From Nocardioides sp. Root122 (GTDB taxonomy: Bacteria; Actinomycetota; Actinomycetes; Propionibacteriales; Nocardioidaceae): 64,000 nt of DNA. Of this stretch, positions 42,879-54,452 are shown in pieces. Positions within the stretch are counted from its first letter, which is position 1. Every line of letters starts with the position of its first letter. Made by a program: the position numbers and the translations under genes. Under the pieces are notes generated by a model. That model worked only from the letters and a program-made list of their open reading frames with translations. It was not told the DNA's origin and did not search any database. The stretch spans positions 201,357 to 265,356 of the forward strand of contig NZ_LMDE01000009.1 of assembly GCF_001425025.1 (NCBI RefSeq). Reading direction: 5' to 3'.

Positions 42879-43681
42879 GCGACGACAAGAGCGACAAGAA
42901 CGAGTCGGCCCGTCCTGCCGAGGAGCGCAACCTCGAGACCGCGAAGGACGAGACCGGCACGGGCACCGGCGTCGAGCAGCCCGCGCCCGAGCAGTCGCCG
43001 GTCAACGTGCCCGCGCCCACCGGCGAGGTGCGCGCCGTCGGCGAGCGACGCGGCATGTTCGGCGTCACGGGCACCGGTGACACCTCCGGCTACGGCGGCC
43101 TCGTCAGCGCCACGATGTTCCCCACCCCGTCGGCCCGCCCCTACGGCGGCTGGTTCGACGAGGTCTCCGACGCCCTGGAGGCGCGCCTCGAGGCGACCGA
43201 GCTGACCTCGGCCATCGAGAGCGTCGTGGTCCACCGCGGCGAGATCACCTTCCACGTGCGCCGCGAGGACCTGCCGTTCGTCGCGCAGATGCTGCGCGAC
43301 GACGAGGCGCTGCGCTTCGAGTTCTGCGCGGGCGTCAGCGGGGTGCACTACCCCGAGGACACCGGCCGCGAGCTCCACGCCGTCTACCACCTGACGTCGA
43401 TGACCCACAACCGGCGGATCCGCGTCGAGGTGTCCGTGCCGGACAGCGACCCGCACGTCCCCAGCCTGGTGAGCATCTACCCGACGCTCGACTGGCACGA
43501 GCGGGAGACCTACGACATGTTCGGGCTGATCTTCGACGGTCACCCCGCTCTGACCCGGGTCCTGATGCCGGACGACTGGCCGGGCCACCCGCAGCGCAAG
43601 GACTACCCCCTCGGGGGCATCCCCGTGGAGTACAAGGGCGGGAGCATCCCGCCGCCCGATCAGCGAAGGTCGTACAACTGA
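42875..43681 (+). CDS. nuoC: NADH-quinone oxidoreductase subunit C
   Basis: A 268-residue peripheral-arm subunit contacting NuoD. An unusual charged, Pro/Glu-rich, probably disordered N terminus (about 1-60) precedes the conserved 30-kDa domain, with [16 protein letters not shown] and the signature [18 protein letters not shown] followed by [16 protein letters not shown]. It overlaps nuoB (GTGA) and nuoD (TGATG). Confidence 0.95.
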
Positions 43682-45021
43682 TGACCACTGAACAGGACTT
43701 CTACGCCGCTCCCGGCGACACGAGCCAGGGCCGCGTCTTCACCGTCACCGGCCAGGACTGGGACTCGGTCACCCAGAGCATCGGCGAGTCCGCCGAGGAA
43801 CGTGTCGTGGTCAACATGGGGCCGCAGCACCCCTCGACCCACGGTGTGCTGCGCCTGATCCTCGAGCTGGAGGGTGAGACGGTCACCGAGGCCCGCTGCG
43901 GCATCGGCTACCTCCACACCGGCATCGAGAAGAACATGGAGTACCGCTCCTGGGTGCAGGGCGTCACGTTCTGCACGCGGATGGACTACCTCTCGCCGTT
44001 CTACAACGAGGCGACCTACGTCCTCGGCGTCGAGCGCCTCCTCGACATCGAGGACGACATCCCGGAGAAGGCGCAGGTCATGCGCGTGCTCCTGATGGAG
44101 CTCAACCGGATGTCCTCGCACCTCGTGGCGATCGCCACGGGCGGCATGGAGATCGGCGCCCTGACCGTGATGACCATCGGCTTCCGCGAGCGCGAGCTGG
44201 TCCTCGACCTGTTCGAGCTGATCACCGGCCTGCGCATGAACCACGCGTTCATCCGCCCCGGTGGTGTCGCACAGGACCTGCCGCCCGGCGCCCTCGACGA
44301 GATCCGCGACTTCATCGCCCTGATGAAGAAGCGACTGCCCGAGTACGCCGCGCTCTGCAACGCCAACCCGATCTTCAAGGGTCGTCTCGAGGGCGTCGGC
44401 CACCTCGACCTCGCCGGCTGCATGGCCCTCGGCCTCACCGGCCCGGTGCTCCGCTCCACCGGCTACGCCTGGGACCTGCGCAAGACCCAGCCCTACTGCG
44501 GCTACGAGGACTACGACTTCGAGGTCCAGACCTGGGACACCGCGGACTCCTACGGCCGCTTCCGCATCCGCCTCAACGAGATGTGGGAGTCGCTGAAGAT
44601 CGTCGAGCAGTGCGCCGACCGCCTGGCCGGCCTCGAGGGTGCCCCGGTCATGGTGGGCGACAAGAAGATCGCCTGGCCCAGCCAGCTCGCCATCGGCAGC
44701 GACGGCATGGGCAACAGCCTCGACCACATCCGCCACATCATGGGGGAGTCGATGGAGGCGCTGATCCACCACTTCAAGCTGGTCACCGAGGGCTTCCGGG
44801 TCCCGGCCGGACAGGCCTACGTCCCCATCGAGTCGCCCCGCGGCGAGCTGGGCGCCCACGTCGTCTCCGACGGTGGCACGCGTCCGTTCCGTGCGCACTT
44901 CCGCGACCCGTCGTTCACCAACCTGCAGGCGACGAGCGTGATGAGCGAGGGCGGCATGGTCGCCGACGTCATCGTCGCCATCGCCTCCATCGACCCCGTG
45001 ATGGGAGGAGTCGACCGATGA
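43681..45021 (+). CDS. nuoD: NADH-quinone oxidoreductase subunit D
   Basis: A 446-residue 49-kDa subunit forming the quinone pocket with Nuo[19 protein letters not shown] supplies the conserved quinone-site His, then [30 protein letters not shown] and the C-terminal [16 protein letters not shown]. The family lacks cofactors of its own. It starts within nuoC's stop codon and its stop overlaps nuoE. Confidence 0.96.
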   Translation: MTTEQDFYAAPGDTSQGRVFTVTGQDWDSVTQSIGESAEERVVVNMGPQHPSTHGVLRLILELEGETVTEARCGIGYLHTGIEKNMEYRSWVQGVTFCTRMDYLSPFYNEATYVLGVERLLDIEDDIPEKAQVMRVLLMELNRMSSHLVAIATGGMEIGALTVMTIGFRERELVLDLFELITGLRMNHAFIRPGGVAQDLPPGALDEIRDFIALMKKRLPEYAALCNANPIFKGRLEGVGHLDLAGCMALGLTGPVLRSTGYAWDLRKTQPYCGYEDYDFEVQTWDTADSYGRFRIRLNEMWESLKIVEQCADRLAGLEGAPVMVGDKKIAWPSQLAIGSDGMGNSLDHIRHIMGESMEALIHHFKLVTEGFRVPAGQAYVPIESPRGELGAHVVSDGGTRPFRAHFRDPSFTNLQATSVMSEGGMVADVIVAIASIDPVMGGVDR

Positions 45022-45665
45022 GTCTCGACGAGAAGACCTGGGGCGAGCTGCGCGAGATCGCGGCCCGCTACCCCGAGGCGCGCTCCGGCCTGCTCCCGAT
45101 GCTGCACCTCGTGCAGTCGGTGGAGGGCCGGATCACCCCCGAGGGCATCGAGGCGTGCGCGGAGATCCTCGGGATCAGCGCCGCCGACGTCAACGGCGTG
45201 GCGACGTTCTACACGATGTACAAGCGCAGGCCGGTCGGCGACTACCACGTCGGCGTCTGCACCAACACGCTCTGCGCGGTGATGGGCGGCGACCTGATCT
45301 TCGAGCGGCTCAAGGAGCACCTCGACGTCGGCAACGACGAGACGACCGAGGACGGCACGATCACCCTCGAGCACGTCGAGTGCAACGCGGCCTGCGACTA
45401 CGCCCCGGTGATGATGGTCAACTGGGAGTTCATGGACAACCAGACCCCCGAGTCCGCCGTCCAGGTCGTCGACGACCTGCGCGCGGGCAAGGAGGTCCAC
45501 TCCACCCGCGGCCCGCGGCTGTGCACCTGGCGCGAGGCCGAGCGCGTGCTCGCCGGCTTCCCCGACGACCGCGCCGACGAGGGACCGGCGGCCGGACCGG
45601 CCTCGCTGGTCGGGCTGAAGATCGCGCGTGAGAAGGGCTGGACGGCTCCGGAGGGAGAGAAGTGA
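45018..45665 (+). CDS. nuoE: NADH-quinone oxidoreductase subunit E
   Basis: A 215-residue subunit with the 2Fe-2S cluster N1a: ligands in [13 protein letters not shown] (C-x4-C) and [11 protein letters not shown] (C-x3-C). [15 protein letters not shown] is the conserved N-terminal helix. It forms the NADH module with NuoF and NuoG. It overlaps nuoD and nuoF by 4 bp each. Confidence 0.95.
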   Translation: MSLDEKTWGELREIAARYPEARSGLLPMLHLVQSVEGRITPEGIEACAEILGISAADVNGVATFYTMYKRRPVGDYHVGVCTNTLCAVMGGDLIFERLKEHLDVGNDETTEDGTITLEHVECNAACDYAPVMMVNWEFMDNQTPESAVQVVDDLRAGKEVHSTRGPRLCTWREAERVLAGFPDDRADEGPAAGPASLVGLKIAREKGWTAPEGEK

Positions 45666-46972
45666 CAGACACACTGACCCCGGTCCTCACGGACAACTGG
45701 GACGCCGAGCGCGCCTGGACCCTGGCGTCGTACGAGGAGCGCGGTGGCTACTCCGCCCTCGACAAGGCCTTCGCGATGGCACCCGACGACGTGATCAACG
45801 CCGTCAAGGAGTCCGGCCTGCGCGGCCGCGGCGGCGCCGGCTTCCCGACGGGCATGAAGTGGGGCTTCATCCCCCAGGACAACCCCCGGCCCAAGTACCT
45901 CGTCGTCAACGCGGACGAGTCCGAGCCGGGCACCTGCAAGGACATCCCGCTGATGATGGCCAGCCCGCACACGCTGGTCGAGGGCGTCATCGTGTCGTCC
46001 TACGCCATCCGCGCCAACACCGCGTTCATCTACGTCCGCGGTGAGGTCCTCCACGTGATCCGCCGCCTGCAGCGCGCGGTGCAGGAGGCCTACCTCGCCG
46101 GCCACCTCGGCAAGAACATCCACGGCTCGGGCTACGACCTGGACCTGGTCGTGCACGCCGGTGCCGGCGCCTACATCTGCGGCGAGGAGACCGCCCTCCT
46201 CGAGGGCCTCGAGGGTCGCCGCGGCCAGCCGCGCCTGCGCCCGCCGTTCCCCGCGGTCGCCGGCCTCTACGCCAGCCCGACCGTGATCAACAACGTCGAG
46301 TCGATCGCCTCGGTCCCGAGCATCATCAACCACGGCGCGACCTGGTTCGCCTCGATGGGCACCGAGAAGTCGAAGGGCTACGGCATCTTCAGCCTCTCCG
46401 GGCACGTGCAGAACCCCGGCCAGTACGAAGCCCCGCTGGGCATCACGCTGCGCCAGCTGCTCGACCTCGCGGGCGGCATCCGCGAGGGCCACGAGCTGAA
46501 GTTCTGGACCCCTGGTGGCTCGAGCACGCCGCTGCTGACCCCCGAGCACCTCGACGTCCCGCTCGACTTCGAGTCCGTCGGAGCGGCCGGCTCGATGCTC
46601 GGCACCCGCGCGCTGCAGATCTTCGACGAGACCACCTGCGTCGTGCGCGCGGTGCTGCGCTGGACGGAGTTCTACAAGCACGAGTCGTGTGGCAAGTGCA
46701 CCCCGTGCCGTGAGGGCACGTGGTGGCTCACCCAGACCATGGCGCGGCTGGAGAAGGGGCAGGGGAGCGAGGACGACCTCGAGCTGCTGCTCGACCAGTG
46801 CGACAACATCCTGGGCCGGGCGTTCTGTGCGCTGGGAGACGGCGCCACCAGCCCGATCTCGAGCTCGATCCAGCACTTCCGTGACGAGTACCTCGCCCAC
46901 CTGACGCACGGCGGCTGCCCGTTCGACCCCGCCGCCTCGACCGCCTTCGCACCCGTGGGAGCTGAAGCATGA
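45662..46972 (+). CDS. nuoF: NADH-quinone oxidoreductase subunit F (NADH- and FMN-binding)
   Basis: A 436-residue catalytic subunit oxidising NADH. FMN/NADH site: [28 protein letters not shown] and [19 protein letters not shown]. Cluster N3 ligands: [13 protein letters not shown] plus the distant Cys in [11 protein letters not shown]. The GTG start overlaps the nuoE stop; the last 4 bp overlap nuoG. Confidence 0.96.
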   Translation: MTDTLTPVLTDNWDAERAWTLASYEERGGYSALDKAFAMAPDDVINAVKESGLRGRGGAGFPTGMKWGFIPQDNPRPKYLVVNADESEPGTCKDIPLMMASPHTLVEGVIVSSYAIRANTAFIYVRGEVLHVIRRLQRAVQEAYLAGHLGKNIHGSGYDLDLVVHAGAGAYICGEETALLEGLEGRRGQPRLRPPFPAVAGLYASPTVINNVESIASVPSIINHGATWFASMGTEKSKGYGIFSLSGHVQNPGQYEAPLGITLRQLLDLAGGIREGHELKFWTPGGSSTPLLTPEHLDVPLDFESVGAAGSMLGTRALQIFDETTCVVRAVLRWTEFYKHESCGKCTPCREGTWWLTQTMARLEKGQGSEDDLELLLDQCDNILGRAFCALGDGATSPISSSIQHFRDEYLAHLTHGGCPFDPAASTAFAPVGAEA

Positions 46973-49422
46973 CGGCCACCGACAAGGCGCCGGAGAAGCG
47001 CGACACCGACCTGGTCACCCTGACCATCGACGGCGTCCAGGTCAGTGTCCCGAAGGACACCCTGGTGATCCGCGCCGCCGAGCAGGTCGGCGTACAGATC
47101 CCGCGCTTCTGCGACCACCCGCTGCTCGACCCGGTCGGCGCGTGCCGCCAGTGCCTGGTCGACATCCCCGACGCCGGCAACGGCCGCGGCTTCCCCAAGC
47201 CGCAGGCCTCCTGCACGCTGCCGGTCGCCGAGGGCATGGTCGTCAACACCCAGGCGACCAGCGAGGTGGCCGACAAGGCCCAGCAGGGCATCATGGAGTT
47301 CCTGCTGATCAACCACCCGCTCGACTGCCCGGTCTGCGACAAGGGTGGCGAGTGCCCGCTGCAGAACCAGGCGATGAGCAACGGTCGCGGCGAGAGCCGC
47401 TTCTCCAGCAACGGTGGCATCAAGCGCACCTTCCCCAAGCCGATCAACATCTCGGCGCAGGTGCTGCTCGACCGCGAGCGCTGCGTGCTGTGCGCGCGCT
47501 GCACCCGCTTCTCCGAGCAGGTCGCCGGTGACCCGTTCATCGCCCTCGCCGAGCGCGGCGCGCTCCAGCAGGTCGCCATCTACGAGCGTGAGCCCTTCGA
47601 GAGCTACTTCTCCGGCAACACCATCCAGATCTGCCCGGTCGGCGCGCTGACCTCGGCCGACTACCGCTTCCGCTCGCGTCCCTTCGACCTGGTCTCCACG
47701 CCCGGCGTGGCCGAGCACGACGCCTGCGGCGCCGCGATCCGCATCGACCACCGTCGCGGCAAGGTGATGCGTCGCCTCGCCGGCAACGACCCCGAGGTCA
47801 ACGAGGAGTGGATCAGCGACAAGGACCGCTTCGCGTTCCGCTACGCGCAGGTCGACGACCGCATCACCTACCCCCAGGTCCGCGAGGCTCTGCCCAACGG
47901 CGAACGGGGCGAGCTCCGCCCGGCCTCGTGGCCCGAGGCGTTCGCCGTCGCGGCCCGCGGGCTCCGCGCGGCCGGGGCCGCCGCGGTGCTCACCGGTGGC
48001 CGACTGACCGCCGAGGACGCCTACGCCTACGCCAAGTTCGCCCGGGTCGCCCTCGGCACCAACGACGTCGACTTCCGGGCCCGGCCGCACACCGCCGAGG
48101 AGGCCAGCTTCCTGGCCTCGCACGTCGCGCTGTCCGGTGACGTGACCTATGCCGACCTCGAGGCCGCCCCGGTGGTGGTCCTCCTCGGGCTCGAGCCCGA
48201 GGACGAGGCGGCCACGATCTTCCTGCGCCTGCGCAAGGCGGCCCGCCGTGGCCGTACGCAGGTCGTGTCCGTGGCGCCCTACACCTCGCGCGGCCTGCGC
48301 AAGATGAACGGACGCCTCATCCCCGCCGCTCCCGGCGACGAGGTCGAGGTCATCGGGTCCCTCAAGGACGCCGAGCACGGCGTGACCAAGGACGCCGTCA
48401 TCCTCGTGGGTGAGCGGCTCGCCGGCACGCACGGTGCCCTCGCGGCCGCTGCCGACCTGGCGGCGACCACCGGTGCCCGGCTGGCCTGGGTGCCGCGCCG
48501 GGCCGGCGACCGAGGTGCCGTCGAGGCCGGCGCGCTGCCCAACCTGCTGCCCGGTGGGCGTCCGGTGGCCGACACCACCGCGCGCGTCGACGTGGGCGTC
48601 GCCTGGGGTGTTGACTCCCTGCCTGCGAAGGCCGGCCGTGACGGCGACGCAGTGGTCGCCGCGCTCGCCAAGGGGGACCTGGGCGGACTCGTCGTCGGTG
48701 GCGTCGACCCCGACGACACCAGCGATCCAGCAGCGTTCCGCGCCGCGCTCGCCGCCGCCGGCTTCGTGGTCAGCCTCGAGCTGCGCGAGACGGACGTGAC
48801 CCGCGTGGCCGATGTCGTGCTGCCGGTCGCCCCGGTCGCCGACAAGGCCGGCACGTTCGTGACCTGGGACGGTCGGGCGCGCTCCTTCGAGGCGGTCTTC
48901 ACCAACCCCTCGTCGCTGCCCGACCTGCGCGTCCTGGCCGGCATCGCCGAGGAGCTGGGCCGCCCGCTCGGCTTCCGCACGGTCGCCGAGGTGCGCGCCG
49001 AGATGGAGGCGCTGGGCCCGTGGGACGGCGCCCGTCCCTCGCTCGACGCCGGCAAGGCGCCGCGTGCGCCGAAGGCCCGGTCCGGCGCCAAGGGCACGAG
49101 CATGGCGCTCGCGACCTGGAAGCAGCTGATCGACCTCGGCGCGATGCAGGACGGCGAGGAGCACCTGCGTGCCACCGCCCGCCGTCCGGTCGCCCGCATG
49201 AGCCAGGCGTCCTACGACGCGCTGTTCGGCATGATCGACGGGGGCGCCGACGGGCTCGTCACCGCGACCCTCACCGGCGACCGGGGCAGCGTGACGCTGC
49301 CCGTCGAGGTCGCCGACCTGCCCGACGACGTGGTCTGGGTCCCGGCCCGGTCCTTCGGTCGGGGCGTCCTGGCCGAGCTCGCCTCACCCGGCAGCCCGGT
49401 GTCCGTGAAGGGAGCCAACTGA
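46969..49422 (+). CDS. nuoG: NADH-quinone oxidoreductase subunit G, lacking the N7 cluster ligands
   Basis: An 817-residue iron-sulfur subunit. The N-terminal ferredoxin domain (N1b) has [17 protein letters not shown] and SCTLPV. N5 has [17 protein letters not shown], and N4 has [10 protein letters not shown] with CPVGAL. In the molybdopterin-like part the C-x2-C-x3-C-x27-C motif for cluster N7 is replaced at every position: Ala248, Asp251, Ala255 and Ser283, in [10 protein letters not shown] and EEWISDK. The rest of that domain is intact though divergent. Electron flow does not need N7, so the complex should work. Confidence 0.94.
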   Translation: MTATDKAPEKRDTDLVTLTIDGVQVSVPKDTLVIRAAEQVGVQIPRFCDHPLLDPVGACRQCLVDIPDAGNGRGFPKPQASCTLPVAEGMVVNTQATSEVADKAQQGIMEFLLINHPLDCPVCDKGGECPLQNQAMSNGRGESRFSSNGGIKRTFPKPINISAQVLLDRERCVLCARCTRFSEQVAGDPFIALAERGALQQVAIYEREPFESYFSGNTIQICPVGALTSADYRFRSRPFDLVSTPGVAEHDACGAAIRIDHRRGKVMRRLAGNDPEVNEEWISDKDRFAFRYAQVDDRITYPQVREALPNGERGELRPASWPEAFAVAARGLRAAGAAAVLTGGRLTAEDAYAYAKFARVALGTNDVDFRARPHTAEEASFLASHVALSGDVTYADLEAAPVVVLLGLEPEDEAATIFLRLRKAARRGRTQVVSVAPYTSRGLRKMNGRLIPAAPGDEVEVIGSLKDAEHGVTKDAVILVGERLAGTHGALAAAADLAATTGARLAWVPRRAGDRGAVEAGALPNLLPGGRPVADTTARVDVGVAWGVDSLPAKAGRDGDAVVAALAKGDLGGLVVGGVDPDDTSDPAAFRAALAAAGFVVSLELRETDVTRVADVVLPVAPVADKAGTFVTWDGRARSFEAVFTNPSSLPDLRVLAGIAEELGRPLGFRTVAEVRAEMEALGPWDGARPSLDAGKAPRAPKARSGAKGTSMALATWKQLIDLGAMQDGEEHLRATARRPVARMSQASYDALFGMIDGGADGLVTATLTGDRGSVTLPVEVADLPDDVVWVPARSFGRGVLAELASPGSPVSVKGAN

Positions 49423-50768
49423 TGCGCATCCTCGCCGCCGACCTGCCCGACGCGAGCCTGACCCAGTTCGGTCAGGACCCGTGGTGGGTCATCGCGCTCA
49501 AGGCGCTGTTCATCTTCGTCGTCCTCGTGCTGCTCACGCTCTTCAACATCTGGTTCGAGCGTCGCGTCGTGGCCCGCATGCAGCACCGCGTCGGCCCCAA
49601 CGTCCACGGACCGTTCGGCCTGCTGCAGTCGCTGGCCGACGGTGTGAAGCTGGCGCTGAAGGAGGACATCGTCCCGAAGGCCGCCGACAAGGTCGTCTTC
49701 CTGATCGCGCCGGTCATCGCGACCGTGCCCGCGTTCATCACCTGGGCGGTGATCCCGTTCGGTCCCGAGGTCAACTTCTTCGGCCACCGCACCCCGCTGC
49801 AGCTCACCGACATGCCGGTCGCCGTGCTCTTCGTGATGGCGATCGCCTCGATCGGCATCTACGGCATCGTGCTCGGCGGCTGGTCCTCGGGGTCGACGTA
49901 CTCCCTGCTCGGCGGCCTGCGCTCGAGCGCCCAGATGATCTCCTACGAGGTCGCGATGGGTCTCGCGCTGGTGGCGGTCTTCCTCTACGCCGGCTCGATG
50001 TCGACGTCGGAGATCGTCGCGGCCCAGGACAAGCTGTGGTTCGGCCTGATCCTGATGCCGTCCTTCGTGATCTACGTGATCTCGATGGTCGGCGAGACCA
50101 ACCGCGCCCCGTTCGACCTCCCGGAGGCCGAGGGTGAGCTGGTCGGCGGCTTCCACACCGAGTACTCCAGCCTGAAGTTCGCCCTGTTCTTCCTCGCCGA
50201 GTACATCAACCTGGCCACCGTGTCCGCGATCGCGACCACGCTCTTCCTCGGCGGCTGGGCCGCCCCGTGGGGCATCGAGAACGTCTGGGACGGCGCCAAC
50301 AGCGGCTACTGGCCGCTCCTGTGGTTCTTCGGCAAGGTCTTCATCTTCGTCTTCCTGTTCGTCTGGCTGCGAGGCTCGCTTCCGCGCATGCGCTACGACC
50401 AGTTCATGGCGCTCGGCTGGAAGGTCCTGATCCCGGTCTCGCTGGCCTGGATCGTGGCCGTCGCCACCATCCGGGTGATCTCGCTCGAGGGCGACATCAA
50501 CCGCACCTACCTCGTCGCTGCCATCGCGGTCCTGCTGGTGCTCACCGTCGCGCTCATGTTCGTCGGCGACACCAAGGGCAAGGGCGACGACACCGGGGCC
50601 GGGGCGACCGACGAGCCGCACGACGCGTTCGCGGGCGGCTTCCCCGTCCCGCCGATGCCTGCCGGCGGCGCCGTACGCGGTGGCGCAGCGCCACTGTCGT
50701 TCGCCCACTCGCCGGGGGGCCGCACCACCGTCACCGCTGCAGCGGAGGAGAACCAGCACCATGAGTGA
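49422..50768 (+). CDS. nuoH: NADH-quinone oxidoreductase subunit H
   Basis: A 448-residue membrane subunit linking the quinone site to the proton channels, with about eight helices. Conserved quinone-cavity loops: [29 protein letters not shown], and [21 protein letters not shown] Gly/Pro/Ala-rich C-terminal tail of about 50 residues is an actinobacterial extension. It starts within nuoG's stop and overlaps nuoI by 8 bp. Confidence 0.95.
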   Translation: MRILAADLPDASLTQFGQDPWWVIALKALFIFVVLVLLTLFNIWFERRVVARMQHRVGPNVHGPFGLLQSLADGVKLALKEDIVPKAADKVVFLIAPVIATVPAFITWAVIPFGPEVNFFGHRTPLQLTDMPVAVLFVMAIASIGIYGIVLGGWSSGSTYSLLGGLRSSAQMISYEVAMGLALVAVFLYAGSMSTSEIVAAQDKLWFGLILMPSFVIYVISMVGETNRAPFDLPEAEGELVGGFHTEYSSLKFALFFLAEYINLATVSAIATTLFLGGWAAPWGIENVWDGANSGYWPLLWFFGKVFIFVFLFVWLRGSLPRMRYDQFMALGWKVLIPVSLAWIVAVATIRVISLEGDINRTYLVAAIAVLLVLTVALMFVGDTKGKGDDTGAGATDEPHDAFAGGFPVPPMPAGGAVRGGAAPLSFAHSPGGRTTVTAAAEENQHHE

Positions 50769-51330
50769 GTCCCAGAAGGATTCCGCCAAGGACTCGAGGG
50801 GCATCAAGGAGAGCCTCTGGGACCCCATCGCCGGGTTCGGGGTCACCTTCCGGACGATGTTCAAGAAGGTCGTCACCGAGCAGTACCCCTTCGAGAAGCT
50901 CCCGACGGCGCCCCGCTTCCACGGCCGGCACCAGCTCAACCGCTGGCCCGACGGTCTGGAGAAGTGCATCGGCTGCGAGCTGTGCGCATGGGCCTGCCCG
51001 GCCGACGCGATCTACGTCGAGGGTGCGTCGAACAGTGACGCCCCGGACGCCGAGGGCAACAGCCAGCGCTTCAGCCCCGGCGAGCGCTACGGCCGCGTCT
51101 ACCAGATCAACTACCTGCGCTGCATCCTGTGCGGGCTCTGCATCGAGGCCTGCCCGACGCGCGCGCTGACGATGACCAACGAGTACGAGCTGGCCGACAA
51201 CAACCGTGCCGACCTGATCTACGAGAAGTCCGACCTCCTCGCGCCGCTGCTGCCCGGCATGGAGCAGCCGCCGCACCCGATGCGGCTCGGCGACGACGAG
51301 GGCGACTACTACAGGGGGACGACTCGATGA
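50761..51330 (+). CDS. nuoI: NADH-quinone oxidoreductase subunit I
   Basis: A 189-residue subunit with two 4Fe-4S clusters (N6a, N6b): [17 protein letters not shown] and [17 protein letters not shown], each with C-x2-C-x2-C-x3-C-P. The N-terminal helix region ([14 protein letters not shown]) rests on the membrane arm. It passes electrons from NuoG to NuoB. Its stop overlaps nuoJ. Confidence 0.96.
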   Translation: MSESQKDSAKDSRGIKESLWDPIAGFGVTFRTMFKKVVTEQYPFEKLPTAPRFHGRHQLNRWPDGLEKCIGCELCAWACPADAIYVEGASNSDAPDAEGNSQRFSPGERYGRVYQINYLRCILCGLCIEACPTRALTMTNEYELADNNRADLIYEKSDLLAPLLPGMEQPPHPMRLGDDEGDYYRGTTR

Positions 51331-52157
51331 CGTTCTGGCTCCTCGCCCCGATCATGGTGGCCGCCGCGCTCGGCATCCTGTTCGTGCGCAAGGCAGTGCA
51401 CGCCGCCCTGCTGCTCGCGGTGGTGATGATCAGCCTGGCGTTCCTCTACGCCGTGCTGGACGCGCCGTTCCTCTTCGCCGTGCAGATCATCGTCTACACC
51501 GGCGCCATCTTGATGCTGTTCCTCTTCGTGATGATGTTGATCGGAGTCGATGCCTCCGACTCGGTCGTGGAGACGATCCGCGGCCAGCGGGCCATGGCGG
51601 TCGTGCTCGGCCTGGTGTTCGGCGCGGTCCTGGTGGTCGGCCTCGGTCAGGTCACCCTCGGCACCGTCGTCGGTCTCGACGCGGCCAACGAGGGCGGCAA
51701 CGTCCCGGCCATCGCCAACATCCTGTTCAGCAAGTACGTCTTCGCCTTCGAGGCCACCAGCGCGCTGCTGATCACCGCGGCGCTCGGCGCGATGGTGCTC
51801 GCCCACCGCGAGCGGCTCACGCCGAAGGCGACCCAGGCCGACCTCGCCGCCCAGCGCCTGCGCGACTACGCCGACCACGGCAAGCACCTCGGCCCGCTGC
51901 CGTCGCCGGGCGTCTACGCCCGCCACAACGCGGTCGACACCCCGGCACTGCTGCCCGACGGCACCGCCGCCGAGTCGTCGGTCTCGCGGGTGCTCGCCGC
52001 CCGTGGCACCGTGCGCTCCGCCCCTGCGATGGCCGACGACATCGACGACGTACGTCGTCAGCTCGGCGGCCTCGACGGGCACAGCGACCCCGCCACCATG
52101 CCCGAGACGTCCGGCAAGGCCGGCACGCCTGCGTCCACCGAGGAGGACGAGAAGTGA
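51327..52157 (+). CDS. nuoJ: NADH-quinone oxidoreductase subunit J
   Basis: A 276-residue membrane subunit with five helices; the third helix [21 protein letters not shown] is the signature segment containing the pi-bulge. About 110 C-terminal residues (from about 165) are hydrophilic, low in similarity and probably cytoplasmic, an extension usual in actinobacteria. It overlaps nuoI and nuoK. Confidence 0.94.
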   Translation: MTFWLLAPIMVAAALGILFVRKAVHAALLLAVVMISLAFLYAVLDAPFLFAVQIIVYTGAILMLFLFVMMLIGVDASDSVVETIRGQRAMAVVLGLVFGAVLVVGLGQVTLGTVVGLDAANEGGNVPAIANILFSKYVFAFEATSALLITAALGAMVLAHRERLTPKATQADLAAQRLRDYADHGKHLGPLPSPGVYARHNAVDTPALLPDGTAAESSVSRVLAARGTVRSAPAMADDIDDVRRQLGGLDGHSDPATMPETSGKAGTPASTEEDEK

Positions 52158-52447
52158 CCCAGTACGTCGTCCTCTCGGCGATCCTGTTCACGATCGGCTG
52201 CGTGGGTGTGCTCACCCGCCGCAACGCCATCGTGGTGTTCATGTGCGTCGAGCTGATGCTCAACGCCTGCAACCTCGCGTTCGTCGCGTTCGCGCGCCAG
52301 CACGGCAACCTCGACGGCCAGATCACCGCCTTCTTCGTGATGGTGGTGGCTGCGGCCGAGGTCGTCATCGGACTCGCGATCATCATGACCATCTTCCGCA
52401 CCCGACGCTCGGCCTCGGTCGACGACGCCAGCCTGCTGAAGTACTGA
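52154..52447 (+). CDS. nuoK: NADH-quinone oxidoreductase subunit K
   Basis: A 97-residue three-helix subunit. The two key membrane Glu residues are seen in [18 protein letters not shown] and [15 protein letters not shown]; both belong to the proton path. The GTG start overlaps nuoJ's stop. A 10-bp gap with GAGGGAGAG separates it from nuoL. Confidence 0.95.
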   Translation: MTQYVVLSAILFTIGCVGVLTRRNAIVVFMCVELMLNACNLAFVAFARQHGNLDGQITAFFVMVVAAAEVVIGLAIIMTIFRTRRSASVDDASLLKY

Positions 52448-52457
52448 GGGAGAGCTC

Positions 52458-54452
52458 GTGAACCTGTTGTCCCACTCAGTCCTCCTCGCGGGACTCCCCA
52501 CGGCGGAGGGCGGTGCCCACGCGCCCGTGGTCGCGCCCGACACCGCTGCCGGCGGGGTCTTCGACCTGCTGTGGCTGGTCATCGGCCTGCCGCTGCTCGG
52601 CGCGGTCCTGCTCCTCGCCGTGGCGCCGTTCCTGCCGGCCTCCGTCCGGGAGACCTTCGACCGGCGCGGCCACCTCGTCGGCACCGCCGCGGCGGTCGCG
52701 TCGTTCGTGCTGAGCCTGGTCCTGTTCCTCGCCCTGCTCGGGCGGGGTGAGGAGGAGCGCCAGGTCGGCCAGCACCTCTACACCTGGTTCGAGACCGGGT
52801 CGCTGAGCGTCGGCATGGACCTGCTCTACGACCAGCTCGCCGCGCTGTTCCTGCTGCTGATCACCGGTGTCGGCTCCCTGATCCACGTCTACGCCATCGG
52901 CTACATGGAGCACGACCCCCGGCGCCGCCGGTTCTTCGGCTACCTCAACCTCTTCGTCGCCGCGATGCTCACGCTGATCCTCTCGGCCAACTTCGTGGGC
53001 CTGTTCCTCGGCTGGGAGGGCGTCGGCCTGGCGTCGTACCTGCTGATCGGCTTCTGGCAGCACAAGCCGTCCGCGGCCGCCGCGGCCAAGAAGGCGTTCG
53101 TCATCAACCGCGTCGGCGACATCGGCCTCTCGCTGGCGATCGCCCTGATGTTCGCGACCTTCGGCACCACGGACTTCGCCGGTGTCAGCGAGCACGCCGG
53201 CGACGCCTCGCAGGACACGCTCACCGCGCTCGGCCTGCTGCTGCTGCTCGGTGCCTGCGGCAAGTCCGCCCAGGTCCCGCTCCAGGCGTGGCTGCTCGAC
53301 GCGATGGAGGGCCCGACCCCGGTCTCGGCCCTCATCCACGCGGCCACCATGGTCACCGCCGGCGTCTACCTCGTCGTGCGCGCGAACTTCATCTTCGAGC
53401 TCGCGCCGATCGCGCAGACCGCCGTCGTGGTCGTCGCCACGGTCACGCTGCTGTGGGGCGCGATCCTCGGCTGCGCCAAGGACGACATCAAGAAGGCGCT
53501 GGCCGGTTCCACGATGAGCCAGATCGGCTACATGATGCTCGCTGCCGGCCTCGGCCCGGTCGGCTACCCGTTCGCGATCTTCCACCTGCTCACGCACGGC
53601 TTCTTCAAGGCCAACATGTTCCTGGGCGCCGGCTCGGTCATGCACGGCATGGACGACGACGTCGACATGCGCCACTACGGCGCGCTCAACAAGGCCATGC
53701 CGGTCACCTTCCTGACCTTCGCGATGGGCTACCTCGCGATCATCGGGTTCCCCGGCTTCTCCGGCTTCTGGTCCAAGGACCGCATCATCGAGACCGCGCT
53801 CGCCGACAACCTCCTCGTCGGCCTGCTGGCCATGCTCGGCGCCGGCATCACCGCGTTCTACATGACGCGCCTGATGCTGATGACGTTCTTCACCGAGAAG
53901 CGCTGGGAGGCCGACGTGCACCCGCACGAGTCGCCCAAGGTGATGACCGTCCCGCTCGTCGTCCTCGCCGCGCTGTCGGTCCTCGGTGGCGTGCTGCTGC
54001 TCGGTGACTGGATCGTGAACTGGCTGGAGCCGGTCACCGGTCACGCCGAGCACCACGAGCCGCCGCTGCCGGCGCTCGTGATCACCCTGCTCATCGTCGG
54101 CGTCGTCGCCATCGGCATCGCGGCTGCCTGGTTCCTGGTCGGCAAGCGCGACGTCCCGCGCGAAGCCCCGCGTGACGTGTCGTTCGCGACGCGGGCGGCC
54201 CGCGCCGACCTCTACGGCGACGCCATCAACGACGCCGTCGTGGTGCGTCCCGGCGCCTCGCTCGTCGGCGGCCTGACCACCTTCGACCGCGTCGGCGTCG
54301 ACGGGGTCGTCGAGGGCGGCTCCGCCGCTGTCGGCGGGTTGTCCAACGTGATGCGCCGCCTCCAGAACGGCTTCGTCCGCTCCTACGCCCTGTCCCTCCT
54401 CGGTGGCGCCCTGCTGGTCGTCCTCGCTCTCCTGGCGGTGAACCTCGGATGA
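52458..54452 (+). CDS. nuoL: NADH-quinone oxidoreductase subunit L
   Basis: A 664-residue antiporter-like proton-pumping subunit with about 16 helices and the long lateral helix near the C terminus. Signature elements are [19 protein letters not shown] (Glu of the channel), [20 protein letters not shown] (Lys), and a His-rich loop before [23 protein letters not shown] 52458 has GGGAGAG at proper spacing. Its last 4 bp overlap nuoM. Confidence 0.95.
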   Translation: MNLLSHSVLLAGLPTAEGGAHAPVVAPDTAAGGVFDLLWLVIGLPLLGAVLLLAVAPFLPASVRETFDRRGHLVGTAAAVASFVLSLVLFLALLGRGEEERQVGQHLYTWFETGSLSVGMDLLYDQLAALFLLLITGVGSLIHVYAIGYMEHDPRRRRFFGYLNLFVAAMLTLILSANFVGLFLGWEGVGLASYLLIGFWQHKPSAAAAAKKAFVINRVGDIGLSLAIALMFATFGTTDFAGVSEHAGDASQDTLTALGLLLLLGACGKSAQVPLQAWLLDAMEGPTPVSALIHAATMVTAGVYLVVRANFIFELAPIAQTAVVVVATVTLLWGAILGCAKDDIKKALAGSTMSQIGYMMLAAGLGPVGYPFAIFHLLTHGFFKANMFLGAGSVMHGMDDDVDMRHYGALNKAMPVTFLTFAMGYLAIIGFPGFSGFWSKDRIIETALADNLLVGLLAMLGAGITAFYMTRLMLMTFFTEKRWEADVHPHESPKVMTVPLVVLAALSVLGGVLLLGDWIVNWLEPVTGHAEHHEPPLPALVITLLIVGVVAIGIAAAWFLVGKRDVPREAPRDVSFATRAARADLYGDAINDAVVVRPGASLVGGLTTFDRVGVDGVVEGGSAAVGGLSNVMRRLQNGFVRSYALSLLGGALLVVLALLAVNLG

